Below are positions 49,701-55,888 of a stretch of 64,000 bases of DNA, one piece after another. The translations under genes were made by a program, and so were the position numbers. Below the pieces are notes generated by a model, which had not been told where the DNA came from, searched no databases, and worked only from the letters and a program-made list of their open reading frames with translations. Each line of letters begins with the position of its first letter. Positions within the stretch are counted from its first letter, which is position 1. Source of the DNA: Ditylenchus dipsaci (taxonomy: Eukaryota > Nematoda > Chromadorea > Rhabditida > Anguinidae); NCBI GenBank assembly GCA_004194705.1, contig SADC01000041.1, forward strand, positions 62,001-126,000. The letters are read 5' to 3'.

Positions 49701-52700
49701 TAGAAAATTCTTACCAAAAAAGTCTTTTCGACGCAAAAAAAATATTTTCCACCCAAGAAAAAGCTTTGTCCGACACTTTCGGGCATAATTGAATTCTAGA
49801 ATTCAATTTTTCCAGATTTGCAGTTTACACCAGATTTTTTTCTAAGTTAGTTAGGCTAGCGCAACCGAAAAGCTGTCTAACTTTAATTCCAAAAACTTGA
49901 ATTTCAAATGTGCGATCCAAATTGCAAAAACGAAAAAAAAATGAATTCCCGCCTTAGACAAAAACGACGAAACGTCTACGCACTCTAAATTTGTATCTTG
50001 TTGTTTAGGCTCAGGCAGCTTTGGCAGTGTGTATTTAGTGATGAACCTTAGAGACAAATGTCTAACAGCTATGAAGCAAATCCACGTGCGTCGCGAGAAC
50101 AATGCTGCCCTTAAAGCTTTAGTGGATGAGGTCGACATTTTGCGCCAGCTGGACCACCCCAATCTAGTCAAATATTATGGGGTGGAAGTGCACAAGGTGG
50201 GTTGCAGTCTTTGGCAAATTTTGCAGAAAAATGCCAAATTAAAATGTTTGCACTTAGGATTAGCAATTTTTTTATGTTGACTGTGAAATTTAGGACGAAC
50301 TGCTCATTTTCATGGAATACTGCAGCGAAGGAACCCTATCTAGAGTATGTCGAGAAGGACTGGATCTGGGCTGCGTCCGTCGTTATACCCACTACCTGCT
50401 CAAAGCAGTGGACTACATCCATGACCATGCAATAGTCCACCGAGATATCAAACGTAAAATCTGCTAGGACTCATTTTTCACCTTTCAGTTATACAAATTT
50501 TTTAGCCGCCAACATATTCTTAGGCAGGAAAAATGTGTTGAAATTAGGCGATTTCGGCTGTTCTTTCCGCCTTCGCGACACTTGCACAGGAATGGGCGAG
50601 CTGGTAAGCTATGTGGGCACTACCAATTATATGGCGCCTGAGGTGCAGACCAACGGAGGATTGATGGACGAGAGCAGGGACTCGGAGAGCAGTGGTAGTA
50701 GTGTGTTTGTGCCACCTACAGCCTCCAGCAAATACATAGGATATGGCCGAGCAGTGGATATTTGGAGCACTGGGTGGGTGAAATTATTGGAGAGTGGCGA
50801 ATTAGTCACGGATTTTTGAATAAAAATATCCATTTTGTGTGATTTTTTCGTCTGATTCCTCTAGTAGCTGAAATTTTCTCATAAATCAAAATCACAGAGC
50901 TGAATATTCAATTATTGATTGGTTACTGATCTATGACCCAAAGAAGGATGATCGCCATTTAAAGTCGCACTTCAACTTCTTTCTTCGGATCATCTTTTCA
51001 AAATTATCCTTTGGGGTTTGGGTTGAAAAAAATATAGCCAGTAGGAAAGGAGGGAACAGAAAAGATTTCACATGTAAATAGGTAATTTTATTGAAAAGAT
51101 ATCAAAAATTCAAAAAAGGTGGAAAACTGGCCATACAACAAATTTTTATTTTTACTGCCTGGTTACTTTTTCAACCTTCCAAAAATTTTGACAAAATAGA
51201 CGTTGATTCTGAACGTCAAAAGAACGACCCCCAACTGTCGACCAAACTGACTGTCGACCAAACTGACTGTCGACCCCCAACTGTCGACCATCCCAACTGT
51301 CGACCCCAACTGTCGACTCTCCCATCTGTCGACCCCCAACTGTCGACTCTAACTTTCGACTTCAAGTAAAACAATTTGTAAAAGTAATTTAACGCGGTCC
51401 CAACTGTCGACTGCTGCCAAATTACACTTTCTCAAAAATTCAAAGACACTATAAAAACAACATGCTATCTTTATTTCAACAACAAACTGAAATGAACTGA
51501 ATAACAAAAAATAACAATTTTCACCAAATACTAACATTGACTGGATTATCTAAATTTCTAAGAGCGTTGTTTTCTTCCTCTGAACTTCCTTCGCCACTTT
51601 CTCCAAAGCCCTCTTCCTCATCTTGAGCTGGTTCCGACCGTTCATTGTATCCCATTAGATAGCCAATCTGAAGAAGAAATTTCGCAAGTTTTTGATCAAA
51701 GCCGTTATCATCAGCCTGTCTAGTGAGAAGCATATCAAATTCTTCTTGGGCGAAAAGTATTTTGGCGGATGTTTCTGCAGCATCTTGAGATTGCTGTCGA
51801 GGTGGTTGACGTCCGTGACTGACATCACTAGCATTTTCTTCTTCTGCATGCTGCAGCTAAACTAAAACACGTAAAAAAAATTTTGGATTCAAAATTACAG
51901 TCAAACCTCGATACAGTGGCCCCACCTCAAGTTCGTTCCCACCTAGGGTCCGACACTTTTTTTATCCCCATTTTTGAACTAATTTATCGATTCTGTTTTG
52001 ACAGTCTGGTTGCAAATATCGTAAAGATTCCGATTTTGCCGATCGTTTTTTAAAAACTAAATAGTTTTTGCATTTAAAAAGCAAAACCTCGATATAGTGG
52101 CCTCTAATTTTTTCAAGGGGGGCCACTATATCGAGGTTTTGCTTTTTAAATGCAAAAACTATTTTTTATTAAAAAACGATCGGCAAAATCGGAATCCTTA
52201 CGATATTTGCGACCAGACTGTCAAAACAGAATCGATAAATTAGTTCAAAAATGGGGATAAAAAAAGTGTCGGACCCTAGGTGGGAACGAACTTGAGGTGG
52301 GGGCCACTGTATCGAGGTTTGACTGTATCACCTTTTTAAAGCGGACGATCCACTCACCTAATGGACTGTTCACTCGAAAATGATGTCGGAGCTTGCCATG
52401 ATAAGACTCAGCTGTGTTAGTGGTTCTTTGCCCCTGCATGCCATACAGAGAAAAAAATCACCGAGCGATATCCAAGTCGTTCTAAAAGCACGTTCTCCTT
52501 AACGTTCTCCTATTGAAGTTCAAAAATTTTGAGCGCTACTGGCGTCTGGGACATAAATTTTGGTACTTTTTACTTGAGTCAGAGAAGTAAAAATCGTTAG
52601 GGGCAGGTTATTCGCTGTTAAGTCAAATTTTGAATCAAAATTATTAACCTGTAATACTCTACCAGCTCATTGAGTTTTGTTGCGGTATTCTCCAACAAAT

Positions 52701-55084
52701 TGAACGTATCTTGTATCAGAGCTCGGATTAAGTTAAGTGAATGGTTCTAGACTTGCGGTGGCACTAGCTGAAGAGCTCCAATCATCCTGACAACATCTTG
52801 GACTTCTTTTTGCTCACGGTACTGGATGGAAAGTCCCTTTTCTTGAAGCTAAAATGGCGAAAACAAGTCAAAAATAATTAGCTGTGAGGGATACTTGTCG
52901 GTGAAGCGCCTGCTTGACATGAAATGAACACATCTTAATTTGCGTATTTGGAAACTGATGTCGGAACGTCCTGTAGGAAGCAGGCTCATTATCAAAATGT
53001 GCAATCTCAAGGCTAATTTGTCCATTCACATTCAAAACCTAGCAACTAAAACAAAAAACATGAAAACCAAGAAAAAGATTTACAAGGCCTACGTTCTCGC
53101 CACATCTTTCGGTACGTTTTCTTGTCTTTCTTCTTAAGCAAGACAGTGACCAGAGGAATAGAATGGATTTTTTTGACAAATCCAAAGATTCGATAGACCT
53201 GATGCACTTCCTTCGGCCGAAACTTAAAGTTGCCGTCACACACAATCTCAAGCGACTTCTGCAAGTAATAAATTTGGCGATCGGATGAAAAGATTAGCAT
53301 GTTATCGTCTAAAACAATGTCTAAGTGCTTCAAACGATATGCGCTGAAAAAAGACTGACCGGCAAACAGCAGAAGTAGTTCTCCATACTTTTCATGTTCT
53401 GGAATAGACCCACGCTCTGTGCATCGAAGAACAAATTTTTCGTCCGTCAGCAGGTCGTCAAAGCCGGTGACGAGAGGGAAATGTTTTCTGCGGGCACGAC
53501 CGAAAGCTTTAGATAAGGCTAGCCTGTTAGAAACTCCTGCTGCGCGAGCTTCTTGACGAAACACTAAGAAATGAATGTAGGTTTCAAAATACTCGCAAAA
53601 TACTCGTACCTTTCGACTTTCCAGCTAATTTGATCAAAACTTTCTTTTCTACGCGAACTATAGCTGAGGCCACCGATTCTTGTGTGCCACTTGCCAATTC
53701 AGCTTGCATGCTGCGTCTTGATTCGACTCCTTCCACCTAAGTAGATAAATATTTTACGTGATATATTTATAGTAAGCTCCGAAATATCAACCTCACTTCG
53801 CTTCTTTGGTTGGCAAAAGTGGTTATAGTTAGGTTCTTCATCAATCCAAACATTAGTGGCTCCATTCGCTTTTCGTAGAGGCAGCGGATAGTCTTCGCAT
53901 GATATCTTTTGCTTTTTCCAGCTGACTCGTAAAGCATTACAGCCACTGCAGGAGTAGTAGACGACTTTGACACCATCAGATCTTATTGGCTTGCTCTTAT
54001 TGATCACCCAAGTATAGCAATGATCTGGATGACCATCACAATTGGTTACAGCCATTTTCTTGCTTCCTATTTGCTGGTTGTAAGTAAAGACTATAGCATT
54101 CATCTTAAAACAGGCAAATAAAACAGCTTAACCGCTTCAAGTTAAGTTAAATTACTTTTACAAATTGTTTTACTTAAAGTCGAAAGTTAGAGTCGACAGT
54201 TGGGGGTCGACAGATGAGAGAGTCGACAGTTGGGGGTCGACAGTTGGGATGGTCGACAGTTGGGGGTCGACAGTCAGTTTGGTCGACAGTTGGGTTTTTA
54301 CCCGTCAAAATCGCTGAAAAGGTGGCGGATAATTAGAGCGGATACGCTAAGTTATAAAAAAGGCAACGATGTATATAATATGATCACAAAAAGTAATTAG
54401 TATGTAGGCCTCACCGAAAATGTGTGCAAAGTTAGACCACCACCCGGCCGTTTGACAACTTTACGTAATTTACTTTTTTTACAGATGTGTGGTGCTGGAA
54501 ATGTTGACTGGCAAAAAACCATATTATTATCTGGTGAATTTGCTTTTCGGTGGAAAAAAGGGAGTGTTAATGAGTAGCTTTGGTTTAGGATCACGAGTTT
54601 CAAGTCATCTACCACCTAGGTTCTGGTATTCAGCCGAGAATTCCTGCTGACATCCAGAAGTGTCACATGTCCTACTCTTTTCTGCAACTCTGTTTGTGTA
54701 TTGATCCAAGAAAGAGGCCCGGAGCAAAGGAATTGTTACAACATGCTTTTTCTAACATTATGCCTCAGGTACCGCAAAAATACTTCGAACGTTCTAAAAA
54801 TTGAGTTTTTGTAACCAGACAAGCTAAGAATTGTTTAAAAACTCATTTACCGTATTTCCTGTGTTAGTGCTGCCGCCTTTAATTGAGCGACCCTTTGGAG
54901 AATGATCGAAATATAAGGCAAAAGCTACCCAATTACAGGAAATATGGTAATAGGTTTTTTTCATTAAATGACTATAATTTCACGAGTCAAAATAATCGCT
55001 TTTTTGAAATTGCGCAAGTAATCATAGTAATCATTTTTCAATTTTCAGGACTTTGAGCAAGATTCGATGGACTCAGTTGGATAA
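25714..55084 (+). CDS. MAP3K4: MAP kinase kinase kinase 4 (MEKK4/MTK1), N-terminus incomplete
   Basis: This upstream kinase of the p38/JNK stress pathways acts in the cytosol. Exons: 25714-25777, 26601-about 26667, 26796-27089, 27411-27490, 27536-27932, 29192-29470, 29523-29647, 29734-29932, 30203-30337, 34130-34276, 34327-34496, 35729-35866, 36532-36750, 37803-38075, 41907-42260, 44452-44682, 44729-44786, 44838-45010, 46496-46613, 50009-50196, 50294-50453, 50506-50773, 54485-54533, 54589-54768 and 55049-55084. They code for nearly 1,500 aa (human about 1,600). The long regulatory region matches the family (for example MFLARIPVDLVIQWLRMRSE and NAAFE/CHKEL). The kinase shows GSGSFGSV, the Lys in AMKQIHV, HRDIKPANIF, GDFGCS, MAPE and DIWSTGCVV. 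A roughly 30-residue Ser-rich insert lies between MAPE and DIW. The tail ends DSMDSVG. Long introns are packed with transposons. The 36750/37803 join is one base out of frame. Confidence 0.9.
26385..26403. mobile_element. End of a TTAA MITE
   Basis: The string gtaggcatgcccat is followed by TTAA (26404-26407), and ggcccgggaattcaaac lies upstream (26351-26367), as in 28732-28958. Only this end is recognisable. Confidence 0.5.
27118..27366. mobile_element. MITE, TACCGTATTTTCTC family, in a MAP3K4 intron
   Basis: The ends taccatattttctctgattt and gaaaatacggta flank a core shared with 12135-12382 (ttcaaaatcgtg, aaaatgagtggttacttgc). It begins only 28 bases after the exon ending at 27089. Confidence 0.75.
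28269..28491. mobile_element. TTAA MITE, first of three end to end
   Basis: TTAA is at 28265-28268 and 28492-28495. The inverted ends run ATGGGCATAACAGTCCGTTA to a partner ending GATATGCCTCT, with an inner ACAGTGAAAA/TTTTCACTGT pair. Confidence 0.8.
28496..28727. mobile_element. TTAA MITE, second of three end to end
   Basis: It starts directly after the TTAA that ends the previous element and is followed by TTAA at 28728-28731. The ends are AGGGGCATGATCGTGCCC and GGGCATGCCCCT, with inner gcgcgaaccagcag. Same family as 7836-8066. Confidence 0.85.
28732..28958. mobile_element. TTAA MITE, third of three end to end
   Basis: It starts directly after the shared TTAA and is followed by TTAA at 28959-28962. 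The ends are AGAGGCATGCCCACGCTA and TAGCGTGGGCATGCTCCT, with the inner phrase gtgcccgggaattcaa. Its relatives are at 40441-40615 and, in part, at 26351-26403. Confidence 0.85.
30590..30810. mobile_element. Foldback element, word CACTCTCACT
   Basis: A run of tcactctcactctcact words (30597-30692) is followed by inverted gagagtgagagtga words (30701-30806). A TTAAAGGAGCATGATCG end upstream at 30425 suggests an older TTAA element around it, without a recognisable right end. Confidence 0.6.
30911..31204. mobile_element. Foldback element of the AACCAAACCAAGTGG family, right end missing
   Basis: The left end contains the palindrome ccaagtggtcgaccacttgg. The body (gtttgacagtggtaaaa and its inverse) is the same as in 43231-43565 and 61174-61503. 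The right arm stops just before the Harbinger insertion at 31218. Confidence 0.75.
31218..32743 (+). mobile_element. PIF/Harbinger element, internally deleted
   Basis: The inverted ends GACCCGTACCAAATATAAAA (and inverse) are flanked by the 3-bp duplication CAG (31215-31217 and 32744-32746). The subterminal regions are crowded with ACTAAATATTTAG words. It carries a shortened transposase gene. It sits in the MAP3K4 intron between 30337 and 34130. Confidence 0.9.
31836..32329 (+). pseudogene. Truncated PIF/Harbinger transposase
   Basis: Two exons (31836-31958 and 32015-32329) give 145 aa. The N-terminal part (FEEYTDEELIRRYRFDRHGL) and the helix-turn-helix (ALAYLASNSFQIHVGDTLGI, then SQQSVSNCV) are the classic start of Harbinger DDE transposases. 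It then jumps to the family C-terminus (VVLSTAVLHNLAIELRMPEP). The catalytic DDE core is missing, so the protein cannot catalyse transposition, though the DNA-binding half could still be made. Confidence 0.85.
32787..33588. mobile_element. Pogo-like MITE, word ATATAACGTACCCC
   Basis: The ends are CAGTCAAACCTCGATATAAC and the inverse, with TA on both sides. Inside, the word ATATAACGTACCCC repeats at both ends. A second element is nested at 33147-33299. Confidence 0.85.
33147..33299. mobile_element. Nested pogo-like MITE, word ACAACACCACCC
   Basis: The ends are CAGTCAAACCTGGACACAAC and a partner GTTGTATCCAGTTTCTACTG, flanked by TA. The inner word gtggtgttgtatcgag is inverted. It lies wholly inside 32787-33588. 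Confidence 0.75.
34770..35581. mobile_element. Foldback element, word AATTCCCTGCCG
   Basis: The left arm (34770-34860) and right arm (35510-35581) hold four to five copies of a word near CAATTCCCTGCCG(G/C)G in opposite orientation. The about 650-bp centre has no recognisable protein. It lies in the MAP3K4 intron between 34496 and 35729. Confidence 0.75.
35931..36159. mobile_element. TTAA MITE, degraded copy
   Basis: The left end is aaagggcatgcccgtgcg (preceding TTAA mutated to ttga) and the right end gggcgtgcctct is followed by TTAA at 36160-36163. Same family as 7836-8066. Confidence 0.7.
36800..37499. mobile_element. hAT-like element with poly-C/poly-G ends
   Basis: The exact 8-bp duplication GAATTATC (36792-36799 and 37500-37507) flanks ends GGCGCTACCGGAGTATACC and ATACTCCGGTAGGGTC. 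Next to each end is a long C- or G-run. The centre contains a GC-rich hairpin (gtgtgcgcatctcaa ... ttagagattcgcgcac) shared with 38782-39746. Confidence 0.85.
37508..37680. mobile_element. MITE with ATATCCGAAAA words
   Basis: Repeated gaatatccgaaaacatcg words are followed by inverted cggatatccg and cgatattttcggatatcc, ending tcaaccct. The end style is hAT-like. The 36800-37499 element inserted in or beside its left end. Confidence 0.55.
38730..39920. mobile_element. Nest level 3: hAT-like element
   Basis: The exact 8-bp duplication TTCAGAAA (38722-38729 and 39921-39928) flanks ends TAGGGTTGTCGACTTTCGAC and the inverse. The arms continue as cttttaagtcgaaagtcg. It contains level 4. Confidence 0.88.
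38782..39746. mobile_element. Nest level 4: hAT-like element with poly-C/poly-G ends
   Basis: The exact 8-bp duplication CGAAATTT (38774-38781 and 39747-39754) flanks ends GGCGCTACTGGCTTATACC and ATAAGCCAGTAGCGTC. Each end is followed by two or three G/C-run repeats (for example ttggggggggtataag). It is a sister of 36800-37499. Confidence 0.88.
41216..41420. mobile_element. TTAA MITE
   Basis: TTAA is at 41212-41215 and 41421-41424. The ends run from AGGGTATCCTCACCTGTTTA to AAACAGGTGAGCATGCCCCT. The inside shares ttcctaatcattaaacttct with 28732-28958. Confidence 0.8.
41479..41701. mobile_element. Foldback element, word TTGGCGAGTTTT
   Basis: The ends are GGACGCAACCGATCCG and GGTTGCGTTCC, with inverted TTGGCGAGTTTT words. 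Second copy of the family at 756-985. Confidence 0.75.
42731..43819. mobile_element. Foldback element, word GAAAGTTGAAAGT
   Basis: The ends are GGGGCCTATTCCAACAG and the inverse. The left arm (42738-42910) and right arm (43680-43805) are long runs of gttgaaagttgaaagt words broken by gtgttccaacacttg. It contains the palindromic element 43231-43565. Confidence 0.8.
43231..43565. mobile_element. Nested palindromic element, AACCAAACCAAGTGG family
   Basis: The ends GAACCAACCAAACCAAGTGG and the inverse are perfect. The body is a near-palindrome centred near 43400. Other members are 30911-31204 and 61174-61503, with a fragment at 35395-35490. Confidence 0.8.
43823..44134. mobile_element. Foldback element, word CAAATTGTGCCACCG
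   Basis: The ends are GGGCAGGAGCAGCCTGTG and a partner ending GGTTCCTGCCC. Inverted words of the type caaattgtgcc fill both arms. The GGGCAGGA end is shared with 8073-8712 and 47510-48449, so they are related families with diverged words. Confidence 0.75.
45109..45972 (-). mobile_element. Foldback MULE, word AAAAGTTGCCCCATTT, with SWIM exon
   Basis: Each arm (45109-45232 and 45850-45972) has four to five copies of a word near AAAAGTTGCCCCATTT, inverted between arms. The ends read AAAAATTGCCCC. The centre keeps the 3' part of a MULE transposase on the minus strand. It lies in the MAP3K4 intron between 45010 and 46496. Confidence 0.85.
45382..45805 (-). pseudogene. MULE transposase C-terminus with SWIM zinc finger
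   Basis: The minus-strand ORF reads ...DWQMVQDLANFSAADGW..., then the SWIM motif CNCF...FFCKHSL (CxCx(n)CxH) inside YKCNCFQGMKDRFFCKHSLM. A basic tail (KRGRKR...) and ALVID follow in a shifted frame. SWIM fingers sit near the C-terminus of MULE transposases. At least two frameshifts are present and the DDE core is absent, so this is a relic. Confidence 0.8.
46183..46328. mobile_element. Small pogo-like MITE
   Basis: It runs from CAGTCAAGCCTATATTCAAC to AATGTTTGACTG and is flanked by TA on both sides. The centre shares gtctgttttgacagtctggt with 20986-21410 and 51898-52325. Confidence 0.75.
46978..47155. mobile_element. Pogo-like MITE, word CTATAGTGATCAG
   Basis: It begins CAGTCAAATCTCTCCATAG after TA and ends in a degraded inverse (ctatggagagagtcga). 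The inner word is tatagtgatcag / atggtgatcag. Confidence 0.7.
47510..48449. mobile_element. Foldback/MULE-type element, word TTGCGACAATTCAAA (copy 2)
   Basis: The perfect 8-bp duplication AAGTATGC (47502-47509 and 48450-48457) flanks ends GGGCAGGAGTAAGATGCGGC and the inverse. It is the same family as 8073-8712, with longer word arrays and an internal MITE at 47912-48073. Confidence 0.9.
47912..48073. mobile_element. MITE nested in the foldback element
   Basis: The ends TACCGTATTTTCTCT and AGAGAAAATACGGTA are flanked by tatac on both sides. Inner gttcattatt words are inverted. The sister element at 8073-8712 lacks it, which confirms a later insertion. Confidence 0.85.
48802..49091. mobile_element. 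Nested foldback element, word ATTGCCAAAAACGAAA
   Basis: The ends TGGCTAGGGGAAGATTGCC and inverse GGCAATCTTCCACTAGCCA flank word arrays. The flanks share TTTTTA (48796-48801 and 49092-49097). It contains a short pogo-like string with gatatagtgactcctac. Confidence 0.75.
49258..49439. mobile_element. Nested pogo-like MITE, word CCCATTAACAT
   Basis: The ends CAGTGGAATCTCCCATTAAC and GATGGGAGATTTGACTG are flanked by TA. The join of the outer flanks (ctcgata + tagtgcga) restores the host element's own word, so the insertion site is exact. Confidence 0.88.
51521..54103 (-). pseudogene. MULE transposase relic (FLYWCH-like plus DDE region)
   Basis: Minus-strand pieces in order are: 54103-53700, a Cys/His-rich domain (CYTWVINKSK..., C-x-x-C, then NYNHFC) of FLYWCH-like type; 53564-about 53140, the MULE core (SDRQIYYLQKSLEIVCDGNF, then FKFRPKEVHQVYRIFGFV, then PLVTVLLKKKDKKTYRKMW); about 52860-52680 (YREQKEVQDVVRMIGAL...) with an in-frame stop; 52439-52330 (TNTAESYHGKLRHHF), interrupted by the MITE 51898-52325; and an acidic end at 51733-51521. 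Order and motifs fit MULE transposases. It is broken by stops and insertion. Confidence 0.85.
51898..52325. mobile_element. Palindromic pogo-like MITE inside the MULE
   Basis: The 428-bp near-perfect palindrome has ends CAGTCAAACCTCGATACAGT and the inverse, flanked by TA. It shares gttcccacctagggtccgac with 20986-21410. Confidence 0.88.
54848..54949. mobile_element. 102-bp MITE in the last MAP3K4 intron
   Basis: The ends TACCGTATTTCCTGTGTTAG and a partner ending AGGAAATATGGTA place it in the TACCGTATTT family. Confidence 0.7.
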
Positions 55085-55828
55085 GCTACCGGTCATACCT
55101 TAGAAATATGTCTAACAACATAGGAAATTTTTCGTTTTTTATTTATTTTTGGCTAATTTTATTGTTTGTCTATTTGTGCATTTAGCTAATTAAGACTTTT
55201 GCCGTGAAATAATATCTTTTTTTCCTGTCTGATAATGCTGCAAATTGTAGTTTTCTGTGATTTATTTGGTGACTTATTGCTAAACCTTTTGTGATTCTGA
55301 ATGATTTAACAATGTACTTCTTTTCACCTAATGGTCATTAGTGCGTAGTTGTTTAGCGCTAAATACGCTAATTAGCGTGTTTTGAAACACTTTTTTTCTC
55401 AAAGGTGATAATTTTTGAGCCAGTCTCTGCAAGAGATACTTCGGGCCCTATCTCACTAACTGTAAAGTGACAAGTTCAAAGTGCAGGATTTGCAGTTATT
55501 GGTATAGGCTCCTGGTCTCTAGCAGGATACTGAGTCGAATAAGTGAGGAAAATACTAAAACAAAACAATGAAAAAAAAAGTATTTTTGGAGTCAAGGTGT
55601 AACCAAGTGCGCTAAAGACCCTTTGTCCAACCATTTCTGGATCAAAGGAGAGCATTGATTGCAATAATAGATTCTGTATGTACAAAGTGTCGTAGTCATG
55701 CTATCAATTGAATTAAAAATAAATGACTTTTTTACACTATCCTTGCATTTTCGCACCAACATTGTTTGTTGAACATTGCCCAAAAAATATTGCTCTAATT
55801 TTTGACAACAAATAAAGTTTCACATACC
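55085..55828. other. MAP3K4 / ZMPSTE24 spacer
   Basis: No exon or clear repeat is seen. It should hold the MAP3K4 3' UTR and the ZMPSTE24 promoter or trans-splice region. Confidence 0.35.
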
Positions 55829-55843
55829 ATGAGCAAGTGGAAT

Positions 55844-55850
55844 TTTCAGT
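55844..55850 (+). promoter_or_regulatory. Possible trans-splice acceptor upstream of ZMPSTE24
   Basis: The consensus-like TTTTCAG lies about 40 bases before the chosen ATG with no intron partner needed. In nematodes such sites often accept a spliced leader. A similar ATAG lies 2 bases before the COA3 start (ends 59456). This is inference only. Confidence 0.3.
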
Positions 55851-55888
55851 TTCAAAATAGAATAAGAAACAGTAGAGGTGCAAGAAAG

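Larger units (their letters stand above)
47303..49766. mobile_element. Outer element of a second nest
   Basis: The inverted arms of about 200 bp run from ggctttttcttgggccaaaa, through gagtacaccat and ttgtatagccctg, to a right arm with cagggctatatgatggtgta and cccaagaaaaagcttt. The arms are diverged, so this is the oldest layer. It holds 47510-48449 and 48466-49551. Confidence 0.65.
51222..54302 (-). mobile_element. Foldback MULE, word CCCAACTGTCGAC, with most of a transposase
   Basis: The 3,081-bp element is flanked by an exact 8-bp duplication CGTCAAAA (51214-51221 and 54303-54310). The left arm holds eight CTGTCGAC words and the right arm seven inverted ones, with a shared inner phrase ttttacttgaagtcgaaagt-like. 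It carries a minus-strand transposase and a nested MITE. It sits in the MAP3K4 intron between kinase exons 50773 and 54485. Confidence 0.92.

Noticed and set aside
16421..55084. A receptor kinase joining the Cys-rich ectodomain exons to the downstream kinase
   Set aside because: The kinase exons belong to a complete MAP3K4 regulatory-plus-kinase layout. The phase of the last Cys-rich exon does not fit exon 25714 (the join gives a stop), and no membrane segment is present.
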